Source: a virus
IMG/VR virus record: IMGVR_UViG_3300030450_001823
Coordinates: 33,236 to 97,235 of that record
Length of the DNA: 64,000 bases
Strand: one strand, 5' to 3'
Below the pieces are notes generated by a model. That model searched no databases, had not been told where the DNA came from, and worked only from the letters and a program-made list of their open reading frames with translations. Below are positions 36,727-46,511 of the stretch, piece after piece; position 1 is the first letter of the stretch, and each line of letters starts with the position of its first letter. A program made the translations under genes and the position numbers.

Positions 36727-37007
36727 TGTTCTCTACTCCCTAAATTAAAATCTACTTGCTTACCACATGTTCTACAGGTATCTACCCAGCAGAAATAAAG
36801 CATCCCACAACCTTTACAACGAGTGCCACTACCAATGTTTAACACATCGCCAGCGTTCTTATTACGGTTGCGTTGCTTTAATGTCAAACCTGCAAGTGGA
36901 TTATCTTCATCAGTTCTTACCGATGCTCCATAAGACTCGTTAAGCCTAATACCACGCTTCTGCAAGCGCTCGATGTCATTCAAGTCAAGGTTGTCGTTAG
37001 ACTCCAT
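36723..37007 (-). CDS. Zinc-knuckle protein, 94 aa
   Basis: A short protein with C-x2-C-x4-C-x5-C-x2-C (CKGC..FC...CRTC), probably binding one zinc. The N-terminal half is polar and helical (DNLDLNDIERLQKRG). It overlaps the next gene by 4 bases and lies in the head-gene cluster. Small zinc proteins recur throughout this genome (see findings). Function unknown; a structural clip or nucleic-acid binder are both possible. Confidence 0.6.
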   Translation of the reverse strand: MESNDNLDLNDIERLQKRGIRLNESYGASVRTDEDNPLAGLTLKQRNRNKNAGDVLNIGSGTRCKGCGMLYFCWVDTCRTCGKQVDFNLGSREQ

Positions 37008-37017
37008 ATTATCCCAC

Positions 37018-37224
37018 TCAAGACTTGTAAATGATTACCAAATAAGCATTTCCCAAGACATTGAGCATTTCAATACCGACTATCGTATCTGCTGTATTAG
37101 CATCTGTCACTGCGTCAAAACCTGCATCAAGTGCAGTTTGGATTGCTGTAGCGCCTGAAAAGTCAGCCGGTGATAGAGGTCCTACCACTTTAGACTTCAA
37201 TGCTGCTAAGTTTGCACTTCCCAT
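37018..37224 (-). CDS. Small head-region protein, 68 aa
   Basis: Unrecognised. A mostly helical Ala-rich protein (ALKSKVVGPLSPADFSGATA, then ALDAGFDAVTDANTADTIVG) ending in a hydrophobic strand (LNVLGNAYLVIIYK). It sits between the zinc-knuckle gene and a 107-residue protein with gaps of about 10 bases. It could be a minor head or decoration component, judged from place only. Confidence 0.45.
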   Translation of the reverse strand: MGSANLAALKSKVVGPLSPADFSGATAIQTALDAGFDAVTDANTADTIVGIEMLNVLGNAYLVIIYKS

Positions 37225-37235
37225 CAGTCGTCACC

Positions 37236-37559
37236 TCAAGAGCGGCGACCTATTACTAAGAATGTTCCACCAGTGGTACCGTGTCCTACTGCACCGGAAC
37301 TTATAGTAATTGTAGTGCCACTAAAGGTAGCCATGTCTCCGGGTAAAGTCAAATCTACTGCTGCGTATGATGTGCCGCCAGCGATGTCTAAATGCTGAAC
37401 TTTTGCAAGGTTACCTGCTGCTGTCGGATTAACTATTACTGCGTCAATGCTTGCGAGCAAACTGCCCAAAACTATTGATGTGTCCGTTGCTGCGTAACTT
37501 CCCGTTACTATCATTCTATCACCAAAATAACTTGGTCTTGCGTCTATTGTTACTGCCAT
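37236..37559 (-). CDS. Small beta-rich head protein, possible decoration protein, 107 aa
   Basis: Beta-type sequence with Thr/Gly/Ser (RMIVTGSYAATDTSIVLGSL, then FSGTTITISSGAVGHGTTGG). No Cys and no membrane helix. Position downstream of the major capsid protein and size are typical of capsid decoration or head-completion proteins. It overlaps the 132-residue gene by one base. No family recognised. Confidence 0.45.
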   Translation of the reverse strand: MAVTIDARPSYFGDRMIVTGSYAATDTSIVLGSLLASIDAVIVNPTAAGNLAKVQHLDIAGGTSYAAVDLTLPGDMATFSGTTITISSGAVGHGTTGGTFLVIGRRS

Positions 37560-37957
37560 TATTCTTCATCTCCTATTATATCTTGTTCTTCAACTGCCTC
37601 TTCGACTGGGACTTCTTCGACTACTGGTTCCGGCTCAGGAGCAGGTGGGTTGAGAGTGGTCTTTACCATGTCGAGCAACTTGCTCTTGGTAGTATATCCA
37701 CTTACAACTTCACCTTTTCCTTTAAGCCATGCGCCTATGTCTTTTTTAGTCCAGCCACTATCAGGGAGTCCGTCGTTACCAGCGTCTACTGTTACACCTT
37801 CGTCTCCTTCTATCTTGAAGGTTTTAGGTGACATTCTGACTCTGTGTTTATTTAGCCATTCCTGACTAACTTCAACAGGCTCTCCCCTTATCCATTGACC
37901 TGATACACCGCTCTTACGACGATACATCATTGGTCCTAGAAAAGTTACTGTAGGCAA
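37559..37957 (-). CDS. Head protein with SAP-like helix pair and acidic tail, 132 aa
   Basis: N-terminal beta part (TVTFLGPMMYRRKSGVSGQW), a central helix pair (SGWTKKDIGAWLKGKGEV then TTKSKLLDMVKT) similar in length to a SAP/HeH DNA-binding motif, and a long acidic Pro/Glu tail (PAPEPEPVVEEVPVEEAVEE). HeH/SAP-like ends occur in phage head-tail joining or scaffold-like proteins. The tail is probably disordered. Call is tentative. Confidence 0.5.
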   Translation of the reverse strand: MPTVTFLGPMMYRRKSGVSGQWIRGEPVEVSQEWLNKHRVRMSPKTFKIEGDEGVTVDAGNDGLPDSGWTKKDIGAWLKGKGEVVSGYTTKSKLLDMVKTTLNPPAPEPEPVVEEVPVEEAVEEQDIIGDEE

Positions 37958-37968
37958 GTTGAATCACC

Positions 37969-38412
37969 TCAAGCCGCTATAAATGTTAGCAAAACAACAT
38001 CGTCATCAGTAGCAATATCAAAAGTAATTGTCCCTGCTTCATGTGCTATTGTTGTTGCTGCTGCTAAAACGCTTTCGTCTGTGTCACTATTATTAACTAT
38101 AGATACAAGCGCTAATACATAATTTAGACTACTATCGTATGCGTTAACATCAAATGTTGTTGCTGCATCTTCATCAGTACAAGTTACCGCTAAAGAAATT
38201 AATCTTGTTTGTGCTGGTGTTTCATTACTACTTGTGTTAACCGCTTGGAATCCAGTTATAGCGCCGGGATATGTCCCTGCTGCTGCTGTTCCACTCAACC
38301 AAGCAGTGTTAGCGCTTGCAACGCCATCTGCACTTGGGTAGTTATTCGGTGCTCCGTTGTGTATTCCTATATCTAGGTATGTCTGTGCTACTGTTAGATT
38401 TACATGTGCCAT
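37969..38412 (-). CDS. Capsid decoration-like protein, 147 aa
   Basis: Ala/Thr/Ser-rich beta sequence (AAAGTYPGAITGFQAVNTSS then TRLISLAVTCTDED). It directly follows the major capsid gene in transcription order with a 35-base gap, the usual place for decoration or auxiliary head proteins. No known domain recognised. Confidence 0.45.
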   Translation of the reverse strand: MAHVNLTVAQTYLDIGIHNGAPNNYPSADGVASANTAWLSGTAAAGTYPGAITGFQAVNTSSNETPAQTRLISLAVTCTDEDAATTFDVNAYDSSLNYVLALVSIVNNSDTDESVLAAATTIAHEAGTITFDIATDDDVVLLTFIAA

Positions 38413-38447
38413 ATTTATTCATCTCCTTTATTTTCCACCATTAATCC

Positions 38448-39626
38448 TCACTGTAGGTCACGAATTGAACCTTGACCTCCAAAGAAAGTAGTCCAAACTT
38501 CACCCATTGTGCGGTAAAGTCCTTCTTGCCCTAGTCTGTTAACAGCGAATGGGTCTCCAGTTTCGATACCGGACTCAAAGTATTGAGTTGGTTTCGCAGT
38601 ACTGTAGTATAGGTAGTCAGTGTCAAGCATGTAGATTCTGCTAATGCCGTCTGTCTGTACATCTTTAGATGGAATGATTGGGACACCGTTGTAAGTTGCG
38701 ACTATAAATCCAGCCTCAACACCCGGTACACCTTTTACACCGTTGTAAGTTGGTACAACACGCTTTTCCTCCATGAATCTCTGTTGAGATTGTAGAAGTT
38801 GCTGAATACGCATTAGAGTGTCATATCCTGTTAGCATAACCTTCGGGTTACCACCACGAATCCAAACCTTTTGGAAGATGGTATCCAAGTGGTCAAGACT
38901 TAGAGTACGGCGGTTACCTGCTGCTCTGTCACTACCACAGTCAACTTCTGCGTTAGACCAAGAGTTTGCTGCTTCACCTCGGTCAATGCTGTAGATGTCT
39001 AAATCGCTAGCGCCACAGTGGTCTGTACCTGATGATGCACCAGTTTCCATAGATGTTAGTCCACCGCTTGCTCCACCGTCGTTACCAGTAACTCTGTCAA
39101 GAGACTCGATGTTGTTACCTGCTGGTGTTTCACTGTCTTCTGTTAGCATTTGGTTGATGTGCTCTGCGTGGTGCTTACCCATTTCCTCTTTAAGGACTGA
39201 GCGAATGTCACCTAGACCGTCATCCTTGTCATTAAGGAAAATAGCGGTTTCGGACATATCGAATGTGTGTGCAATAGTCTTAGGCTTTGCTGCAACATGC
39301 TGGAATGTAGGCTTGGTTGTGTCCGGTAGGGTTGCATTTTCTGCAACTCCGCCACCAACAGATGTTGACGGCTTAGCGGTAACTACTCTCCAACCACTTC
39401 TGTCCCAAGGCTTCTTAGGCAGAATGGAGAATGCGTTGAACTCTTGGTTCAATTGACTCCAAACTTTGCGGCCATAAATTGCTTGGTATGTACCTGCGGT
39501 TGTGCTCAGCATTGGTGCATCTGCCTTTAGTAGTTCTGAACCACTGTAGGAATATCCCATGCTCTGTCCCGCGCCATAATAATAGCGCTCCATATCGTTT
39601 ACTGTTCTCATATAATTTCTTGCCAT
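38448..39626 (-). CDS. Major capsid protein (HK97-type fold), 392 aa
   Basis: The gene follows the prohead protease in transcription order, and its sequence has the character of HK97-fold capsid proteins. An N-terminal helical arm (MARNYMRTVNDMERYYYGAG) leads to a segment with IYGRKVWSQLNQEFNAFSIL. A helix follows (IRSVLKEEMGKHHAEHINQM), and the end FEAVNRLGQ-type region reads DPFAVNRLGQEGLYRTMGEV. Length 392 is typical. No N-terminal extension is obvious, and the fused scaffold may instead be on the protease. It starts at ATG 39626 after a 15-base gap. Confidence 0.85.
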   Translation of the reverse strand: MARNYMRTVNDMERYYYGAGQSMGYSYSGSELLKADAPMLSTTAGTYQAIYGRKVWSQLNQEFNAFSILPKKPWDRSGWRVVTAKPSTSVGGGVAENATLPDTTKPTFQHVAAKPKTIAHTFDMSETAIFLNDKDDGLGDIRSVLKEEMGKHHAEHINQMLTEDSETPAGNNIESLDRVTGNDGGASGGLTSMETGASSGTDHCGASDLDIYSIDRGEAANSWSNAEVDCGSDRAAGNRRTLSLDHLDTIFQKVWIRGGNPKVMLTGYDTLMRIQQLLQSQQRFMEEKRVVPTYNGVKGVPGVEAGFIVATYNGVPIIPSKDVQTDGISRIYMLDTDYLYYSTAKPTQYFESGIETGDPFAVNRLGQEGLYRTMGEVWTTFFGGQGSIRDLQ

Positions 39627-39641
39627 ATTTCATTCCCCCAA

Positions 39642-41036
39642 TTAATTCCATACACTCCCTGCTAGAGCGTGTACCTCATCCCAGTTCATGTTACCGAGTT
39701 CCTCTGTTGAAGGAATCTCTACGGTGGAGTTGTCTGTTGCTTTACGGATTTCTATACCTGCTGGTTTTGTAGCAAGGTCGTCAATTCTAGCACCGAGGTC
39801 AGCAATTGCTTTCTCGATGTTACTTAGTGGTGCACGAGCGTCAAACTCTGATGCTGCGCGAGCCTCTGCTTCGTAGTTAAGTTCCTTTGCAAGGCGGTCT
39901 GAAAATACATTGTTCAAGGAACCCTTGAATTGTTCTTCAAGAGCAGCAGCCTTGTAGACTTCGTATGCAGCCTCGATGTCAGTTGAACTGACATTGCTTG
40001 GGTGCAAGTAACCTTTCGATACACTCTTACCGGAATTAATCTTACCAAGTGCGCCAGTAGATGGGTTGCCACCTTCTTGCTCACGGTTCGCTGTCTGTCC
40101 CGACATTTGTGCCGTATCTATTTGCTCAGGTGTACTACCAAGGTTAGCCTTAGCGACATCGTCAAAGTGACTTCTTGCCGCACCAGTGTCAACGCCTTGT
40201 GATTTCAAGGTGTTTTCCATCCAGTTTAGGTATTCACTTGATATTACATCAGAGTATTCGCTCTTTTCCATATCATCGTATGCCTTTTTCTCTTCGTCTT
40301 TCATATCTTTCGCCTCATCTTTAGGTGCGTCATCTTTCTCATCCTTAGACTCGTCTTTAGCATCATCTTTGGATTCCATAAAAGGAGGAAGGTCGCCCTT
40401 CTCCATTGAATCCATATGTTTGCTCATTCGGTCTAAGACACTAGAAAGTTCTGCTAATGTTTCTGTTTCACTTGTCATATCTGTGTCCTCCTTCAATATA
40501 CGGAATGTCGCCTCCGGGTTAATACCTTTTTCACAAATAGTAACTTCATGCAGTTCCAACTTGGAGATTTCTGTATAGTCTCCGTGTTTATCATCGGCCT
40601 TACGCATTCTCTTAAACGCTTGACCTCCGATGCTGAAACCAGTTAGGTTACCTTTGCGAATATCATTGGCTACTTCACGAGCCTTTTCGATGTCATCTCT
40701 TAGTTGAATGACTACGAACATACCGGCGTCATCGACACCGGATTTCCACACACGACCGTCAGAGTCAGTGTATTGTGGTATTACACTACCAACCTGTATG
40801 TTAGAGTGTGCGAGTTGTACATTTCTAAAATCTTCTGCTTTCATAAAGTTACCAAAAGCGTCTTTTAGTGCTCCACGAGTGATTAGGTCTCCTTGCTTGT
40901 CAACCATTTCAACACTGGCATAACCAGCGATTACAAGGTCGTTACCTGCCTTAATGATACTGATATTCCCCTCGTGATGAACGGGGGAGGTTCTCAGTGA
41001 AAGTGAGGCGACCATGCTTCTATAGAGAATGACCAT
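39642..41036 (-). CDS. HK97-type prohead protease fused to an acidic scaffold-like domain, 464 aa
   Basis: The first 180 residues are a U35-type serine protease: H77 in VQLAHSN and S135 in LTGFSIGG, with the closing ELHEVTICEKGINPEATF. Proteases of this family cut the scaffold and capsid arms during maturation. After a Met/Ser stretch comes an acidic Lys/Asp/Glu region (DDAKDESKDEKDDAPKDEA), a helical part and a C-terminal MNWDEVHALAGSVW. The long tail probably acts as internal scaffold and is cut from the enzyme. The same MxWxx(V/I)HALA ending occurs in the 46936 protein. The start could also be a later Met (residue 8); upstream TATATAGTATGG is A/T-rich. Confidence 0.85.
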   Translation of the reverse strand: MVILYRSMVASLSLRTSPVHHEGNISIIKAGNDLVIAGYASVEMVDKQGDLITRGALKDAFGNFMKAEDFRNVQLAHSNIQVGSVIPQYTDSDGRVWKSGVDDAGMFVVIQLRDDIEKAREVANDIRKGNLTGFSIGGQAFKRMRKADDKHGDYTEISKLELHEVTICEKGINPEATFRILKEDTDMTSETETLAELSSVLDRMSKHMDSMEKGDLPPFMESKDDAKDESKDEKDDAPKDEAKDMKDEEKKAYDDMEKSEYSDVISSEYLNWMENTLKSQGVDTGAARSHFDDVAKANLGSTPEQIDTAQMSGQTANREQEGGNPSTGALGKINSGKSVSKGYLHPSNVSSTDIEAAYEVYKAAALEEQFKGSLNNVFSDRLAKELNYEAEARAASEFDARAPLSNIEKAIADLGARIDDLATKPAGIEIRKATDNSTVEIPSTEELGNMNWDEVHALAGSVWN

Positions 41037-41045
41037 ACTATATAA

Positions 41046-44000
41046 TCAAGTACGGAATGAAGCAGTGTCTCTTGTTACTTCTAAAGTACCACCTTCTACC
41101 GGTACTACCAAGTGCTTTGTATCTTCGGAGTCCTCTGTTTTTGGTTCTATAGAATAATCTTCTCCCGGTCTCTTTTTGTTATCATAGTCCGGCATTGTCT
41201 TAGAGTCGTTTAGATTTGTCGGACCAGTAGGTGATTCTATAGGAGTAGCATAATCTATTCCTAGGCCCATAGTACCTGTACTAGATTGCCCGACTAAACC
41301 TGCTCCACTTTTCATCATCCTTTCAAGTAACATTGCACCTTTAACTAGAATCTTCTGCTTCTTTTGTTTATTCCAAAAATCAGTACCTTCGACCTTTTTA
41401 GGCGGAATGAGTGGCTTTGAGTCTCCTTCTGTTTCATGAACTTCTTCTTTTTCTGCAATTTCCAAGTTAGCCTTGAGCATTGCTCCAGCCACAGGTGACC
41501 AGTATTGTCTTTGACTTTCAGACAAACGAATGAGATAATGATTAGGTGCCAAAGGACTATGCACAGTCCAAATCGAACCTGTTTGAGTAGTCTTGTAAAT
41601 GACATCACCTTGTGGCATAGTTATTCTAACACCCGAAGGAGACCTTGAAACTTCACATAACCATTGTTCTGTTTCAGACTTAGCGAGTATTCCAAGCGTC
41701 TCTTGGCTTACTAACCCTTCTCCTTCTGCTTCTTCTTGTATTTCAGAGCCGCTTACATTGTATAACTTCTGACCGCTAGTAGTTTCTGTAACACCTACAT
41801 TACTGACATTGACTCTTACATGGTCACCTTCTTTGTACTTTTCAGAACTGTCAAAGGCCGCTCCCATATCCATATATGTATCTCCGTTCAATTCAACCCC
41901 ACGAGAGCCTAATTCTTCTTCTTGAGTAATTGGACCTGTACCTAGTCTATATGTGTAAGGTCCATTTCCTCTACGCTCAAGTACTACAAGTACGACATCA
42001 TTACCCGGAGATAACAAAACCCACTTAGGATGTCGCATTTCACCTACCATGTAGGTAGACTTAGCATCACGCATCAATAATTGCTCGTTATCTTCTTGTA
42101 AGTTTTCAACAGTAAGTTCTAAACCAGCGTCGTCTGTTAAACGAGTATCACTTGCAGAAGGGACATGTATATTTTCAATACCCTCCATTCCGCCTCTTAG
42201 TATCTTAATACGGTCGTCAAGTAAAGTATCATGAACTTCTTTACCATCGTATTCTATTACATCAAAGATATAGTAACCTTCTTCTGTCTTTACTACATCT
42301 ACTTGGAAATCTTTATCGGTGACTTTTCCAAAGTTAGTTTTATCTTCATCTGATAGCGTGAACGAAGGAGATGTAATGTCATCATCTTCTTTTTTAACAA
42401 AGCCCCTTTCACCCTTTGGCATTGCAGAAACAATCCAGTCTCCTGTAAATCCACGAAGGTGTTCAAGGTCTTCGATTTCAAAAATGCGATGCATTGGTTG
42501 TAACAAAGGTATATCTTTGCCAAGTTCCTTGCGAATTACATCAGGGTTAGTCAATGCAGCAAGGTCCATATTGGACTTAGCAATGTCTACTGGGTTTTGT
42601 AACCTTCGATAACCAAGACTGTTTAACCAAAAGTTAGGTGCCATTCTGTGTAATCCGTGAAGTTTTTTTGTCTCCTCTGTATGCAATATAGGTTTCAAAT
42701 GAGGTACTGCTAAATCATAAAAGTCCTCAGTAGGTTGTACAAGGTTAAACGGAGCATCATTAGGAAATACCTCAACTTTACCATCCTTGTGTATTCTATA
42801 ATCAAATGTAGGGTACAAATCTGCTTGGTCTCCTAACTCGTGTTTGAAACCAGTCGAATTATAGATACTTTGTACTGAATAAGAATTAGGCCCGAATCTA
42901 TCAACAGGAACTGGCCCAAGACCCATGCGGGTAGCATCAACCGAAGTTATCTCTTTTGGCTCTACTCGCGGGTCACTGATTAAAACAGAATCTAAGTTTT
43001 GCAATGTTCTATAGATTTTAGATTGTAACTTTGCAGTTTTGTTATTAGTAATGTTAGGAGGTCGTATATCAGTTTCTGACCTTGGGTCAGAATGATGAGC
43101 AGTATGCCAATCAAGTCCAAGTCCAGCCATGAGTTCTCCTACACCTTCTTTTGCAGTTCTACCTTTACCTTTGAGCCGAGGGTCATAAGTACTTAAGTCG
43201 CGGTTAACTCTTTGTATAGTTCTTACTAGTGCTTCATTCCGGTCTTTCGCACGCAGTCTTTCAAAGCCTCTAACCTTGTCTCTTAAATCACCTGAAAAGT
43301 CTCCATAGTGATTACTAGTTCCTAACATTTGTGCAACTGTCATAACTGGAAACTCTAAAGTCCCATCTCCACTCTCTTGAACTTTGCCTTTTATTTTTTC
43401 TAATAGGCTATCCACTGTTTCCTTAGCATGCGGTTGGTCATAGTCTAAGCCAAGTATGTCAGCAACTTCTTCTGCCGAATCTTGCACATTGATAGTATTA
43501 GGACTATTGTGTATGTGCGCTTTTACTTTAGAAGGTATATTCCCACTTGTGACACCTTTGGTTTGAGTATGTTCTGAACTAGGACCTATCGTACTGATAC
43601 CGTGCATTTCGTGTGGTACTATTTGCAATAAGTCATTACCCATGCGGGCTAGTTGCCTAACATTAGCGTCAATTTGTTCTAAAGATAAGACATCGGGATT
43701 AAACGCATCGGGCATGGCCTCCTCAACTACTCCTCTTGAAATACCACCCGCTTGCCCAATTGCCTTTACATCACCTCTTAATTTATCTGCAAAGGTATCT
43801 TGCTGAGTACCCTCCATGCCAATAAGTGAGCCTTCTTGACTTTCTGATGCATAACTTTGTGCTTCTAGGTCTTTGTACTCTTGTTGTAAGTTTTCTAACA
43901 TATGACGCATATGTTCTCTTTTTTGAGGACTTTGTTCTTCTTGCATTTGTGTTTGTAAATGCATAACTTCATCGAATAAATCAGCAAGTTCCATTTCATC

Positions 44001-46496
44001 TACACCTTCGTGAGGTGTGGCATCTCTAGCAAGGGAGTTTACTACATCTACAGAGTGGGCTGTAGGAATAGTTTCAGGTCGAGGTGAAGTCAGATTATGA
44101 ACTCCTCTACCCGGACTAAGTGGCGGAGAACCCATATGTAACATGGTACCGACTGTATGGAACTTAGACGCTCGTTTTCTCCTTTGTCGCTCAAAAGCCA
44201 GCGCTCCTCCTTTACTAGCAAATGCATGAGACCAAGGTAAAGTTCCACTCCTATTACCTGCTATTCTTAGTTTCATCTCGTTCATAGTTTTATTATCGTC
44301 ATTCATAAACGCATCATAATGACCTCTTGCTGCCTCATTATGAAACGGACCATTAGCAGAAGCAGCGTGCCTTTCATAACTAGCACGATTCCCTTGCCCT
44401 GTCATAAACACATTATGGGGATGCAAGTTAGATTCCGCATCTCTAATATCGCCTGTCTCCCTGCGCTTTACATCTCTATAAATAGGACTACCGCTTTCGT
44501 CTTTTTTTCCAGTCTTCACCCTAGTGTCTGTTAACTCAGGCTCGGCTTGCCCAAATGGTCCTAATAGATTTAGTACACCGTGGTTATAGATTTCTCCTTT
44601 TCTATTACTGCCATGCCTTATTCCTATATTTTGTGAAACTCGCAAAGGAGTCTTTGCAGTAAATTGCTCTCCACCTATAGAAACAGGTTGGTTTTCTAAC
44701 TCAGTACCTGTGTTTTTTTGAAAGAATAAACTTAGTTCATTAGCCCTGTCATCTACGCTTATTCCACCTTTTTCATCTTCTTCTAAGTTTGCATAAGGGT
44801 CATTAAACCCTTCATCAGAGCCAAAACTACTATGACGCTCTAACTTGCCTTTTCCTCCGTATAATAAACTATGTTCGTGTAATAAGTTATAGAGAGTATT
44901 AGGGTGTTTGCCCATCCCCCCTTTTCCAAAAAATGGCTCATGCCAATGAGTAGCCAAAGTTCTATTTTCACCTTCGGTTAATTCTTCGGGCCAATGGGTA
45001 GGGTCTAAAAATGTACCATAATGAAAAATACTATTATTACGGGCTATTCTCCCTGCTTGAGTTTGTAAAGTTCTTTTTTGAGAGTTACCTAATATAGACT
45101 TTATTTCTTCATCTGTAAAAGGAGACTCGCTTTTTTTCCAATCGTCATAATAAGGGTGTTCATTATCATTGTACATTTCACCGGTATTGACATCTAAGTT
45201 TAACAAATGCATTAGCATATTTCTACGCATTCTTCCTACATTGTCTTGGCTATTAGAAAAATTAACTTTACCTGTTTTGCTATCTATGTAAGGCATGCCA
45301 TCAGGTAAGTCTTCATAACCTTCCATAGATTCTTGTAAAAAAGAATCGTCTACTAGCGCTCGCTCTTTCATATGATTCAATGCCCTAGAGTAACCATTAG
45401 GTACAGCACTAAATGCATGAAAATTATCTTCAAGTTTAGGTACTGTCTTTTTACTAAGATTTTTTGGCCTAGCAAGTATAGGTTCTCCCGGCTCATCAGG
45501 GTCCCTTATCCAATGGTTATACATGCCTGAAAATCTTTGGTGAAAGTTTCTAATTAATCTAGGAACAGTAAATGCAGAGTGACCTATGTTTAATCTAAGC
45601 GAATCATGTGGGTCACTGGTACCTTTGTGCGATATATGTTCGTATACTTCGTGTCGTTGAGAAGGAGTTAACCATTCAAGTCCAAGTAAATAATCCATCA
45701 AGCCTAGACCTTGTGGAATACCATTTTCGTCTACCGCATCAGAAGACCAACCTTGCCTTGCTTCTTCCATGTGTCTTTTTTTACATTCATGGTCTATTTC
45801 ATCATCAGTAGCGTTTGGAAATTGTTCTTTGATTTGTTCTTTTAACCCGTCGTTAGACTTTATCCAATCATCATAATGACTTTGATAAAGACTATGATTT
45901 GTCATTTCTCCACTTAACTTACCATAATGATGAGGGTTACGCAAAAAATCATGAGGGCCTTCTGCATGGTGGTCCTCCCAAGCCATCTCTTTTCTACCAT
46001 CAATTTGACTTCTTGATTCTACATAAGCATCAGAAGGTAAATAAAAATCTGAAATAGTTTGGTGCATCTGAGGACCTGCTTCTGATTGAGCACCATGCAT
46101 TAATGGCAAAAACCTGTAATCAAAGTAATTGTGATTTTTATGTGCATCGTCTACATCACCTTGTGCCATTTCTAAGTTTCTACCTGTTAAACTTTGGTCA
46201 GGTCTAGGATTGATTACCCGTTGGTCATCATAAGCACCACCTGACATTAACTCTTGACCGGCTTCTTGATGATAGGTTCCGTAGGGTGATTCTTCTTGCA
46301 TCTCTTCTTTGATAATCAAACAAGACATCTTAAACAAACTTTCATCTTCTGATTTGATAATATAACCGGCTCGTTCAGCACTTAGTACAGAGAAAAAATA
46401 ATCAGCACTTGCGTCGTGCTTTCCTATATTGTCGCCTATAGATTCTAATAGCGTTTTACGAGACCTATTCAAAATGTCAATGGGACTTTCTCGCAC
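41046..46496 (-). CDS. Giant virion protein with a degenerate DNA-ligase-like region, 1816 aa
   Basis: The N-terminal 1330 residues are mostly polar and rich in His, Asn and Gly, with helical parts (REHMRHMLENLQQEYKDLEA), and match no family I know. Between about 1333 and 1560 the sequence follows ATP-dependent DNA ligase: LQPMHRIFEIEDLEHL, GDWIVSAMPKGERGFVKK (motif I), YYIFDVIEYDGKEVHDTLL (motif III), LLMRDAKSTYMVGE (motif IV), PKWVLLSPGND (motif V). The motif I nucleophile lysine, the motif IV lysine (R) and the motif V lysines are not in place, so it should be inactive. It lies between the protease and three small proteins near the portal. Perhaps an ejected or DNA-contacting protein. The start is GTG. 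Confidence 0.7.
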   Translation of the reverse strand: MRESPIDILNRSRKTLLESIGDNIGKHDASADYFFSVLSAERAGYIIKSEDESLFKMSCLIIKEEMQEESPYGTYHQEAGQELMSGGAYDDQRVINPRPDQSLTGRNLEMAQGDVDDAHKNHNYFDYRFLPLMHGAQSEAGPQMHQTISDFYLPSDAYVESRSQIDGRKEMAWEDHHAEGPHDFLRNPHHYGKLSGEMTNHSLYQSHYDDWIKSNDGLKEQIKEQFPNATDDEIDHECKKRHMEEARQGWSSDAVDENGIPQGLGLMDYLLGLEWLTPSQRHEVYEHISHKGTSDPHDSLRLNIGHSAFTVPRLIRNFHQRFSGMYNHWIRDPDEPGEPILARPKNLSKKTVPKLEDNFHAFSAVPNGYSRALNHMKERALVDDSFLQESMEGYEDLPDGMPYIDSKTGKVNFSNSQDNVGRMRRNMLMHLLNLDVNTGEMYNDNEHPYYDDWKKSESPFTDEEIKSILGNSQKRTLQTQAGRIARNNSIFHYGTFLDPTHWPEELTEGENRTLATHWHEPFFGKGGMGKHPNTLYNLLHEHSLLYGGKGKLERHSSFGSDEGFNDPYANLEEDEKGGISVDDRANELSLFFQKNTGTELENQPVSIGGEQFTAKTPLRVSQNIGIRHGSNRKGEIYNHGVLNLLGPFGQAEPELTDTRVKTGKKDESGSPIYRDVKRRETGDIRDAESNLHPHNVFMTGQGNRASYERHAASANGPFHNEAARGHYDAFMNDDNKTMNEMKLRIAGNRSGTLPWSHAFASKGGALAFERQRRKRASKFHTVGTMLHMGSPPLSPGRGVHNLTSPRPETIPTAHSVDVVNSLARDATPHEGVDEMELADLFDEVMHLQTQMQEEQSPQKREHMRHMLENLQQEYKDLEAQSYASESQEGSLIGMEGTQQDTFADKLRGDVKAIGQAGGISRGVVEEAMPDAFNPDVLSLEQIDANVRQLARMGNDLLQIVPHEMHGISTIGPSSEHTQTKGVTSGNIPSKVKAHIHNSPNTINVQDSAEEVADILGLDYDQPHAKETVDSLLEKIKGKVQESGDGTLEFPVMTVAQMLGTSNHYGDFSGDLRDKVRGFERLRAKDRNEALVRTIQRVNRDLSTYDPRLKGKGRTAKEGVGELMAGLGLDWHTAHHSDPRSETDIRPPNITNNKTAKLQSKIYRTLQNLDSVLISDPRVEPKEITSVDATRMGLGPVPVDRFGPNSYSVQSIYNSTGFKHELGDQADLYPTFDYRIHKDGKVEVFPNDAPFNLVQPTEDFYDLAVPHLKPILHTEETKKLHGLHRMAPNFWLNSLGYRRLQNPVDIAKSNMDLAALTNPDVIRKELGKDIPLLQPMHRIFEIEDLEHLRGFTGDWIVSAMPKGERGFVKKEDDDITSPSFTLSDEDKTNFGKVTDKDFQVDVVKTEEGYYIFDVIEYDGKEVHDTLLDDRIKILRGGMEGIENIHVPSASDTRLTDDAGLELTVENLQEDNEQLLMRDAKSTYMVGEMRHPKWVLLSPGNDVVLVVLERRGNGPYTYRLGTGPITQEEELGSRGVELNGDTYMDMGAAFDSSEKYKEGDHVRVNVSNVGVTETTSGQKLYNVSGSEIQEEAEGEGLVSQETLGILAKSETEQWLCEVSRSPSGVRITMPQGDVIYKTTQTGSIWTVHSPLAPNHYLIRLSESQRQYWSPVAGAMLKANLEIAEKEEVHETEGDSKPLIPPKKVEGTDFWNKQKKQKILVKGAMLLERMMKSGAGLVGQSSTGTMGLGIDYATPIESPTGPTNLNDSKTMPDYDNKKRPGEDYSIEPKTEDSEDTKHLVVPVEGGTLEVTRDTASFRT

Positions 46497-46511
46497 ACCA
46501 TCACCCGCCGA

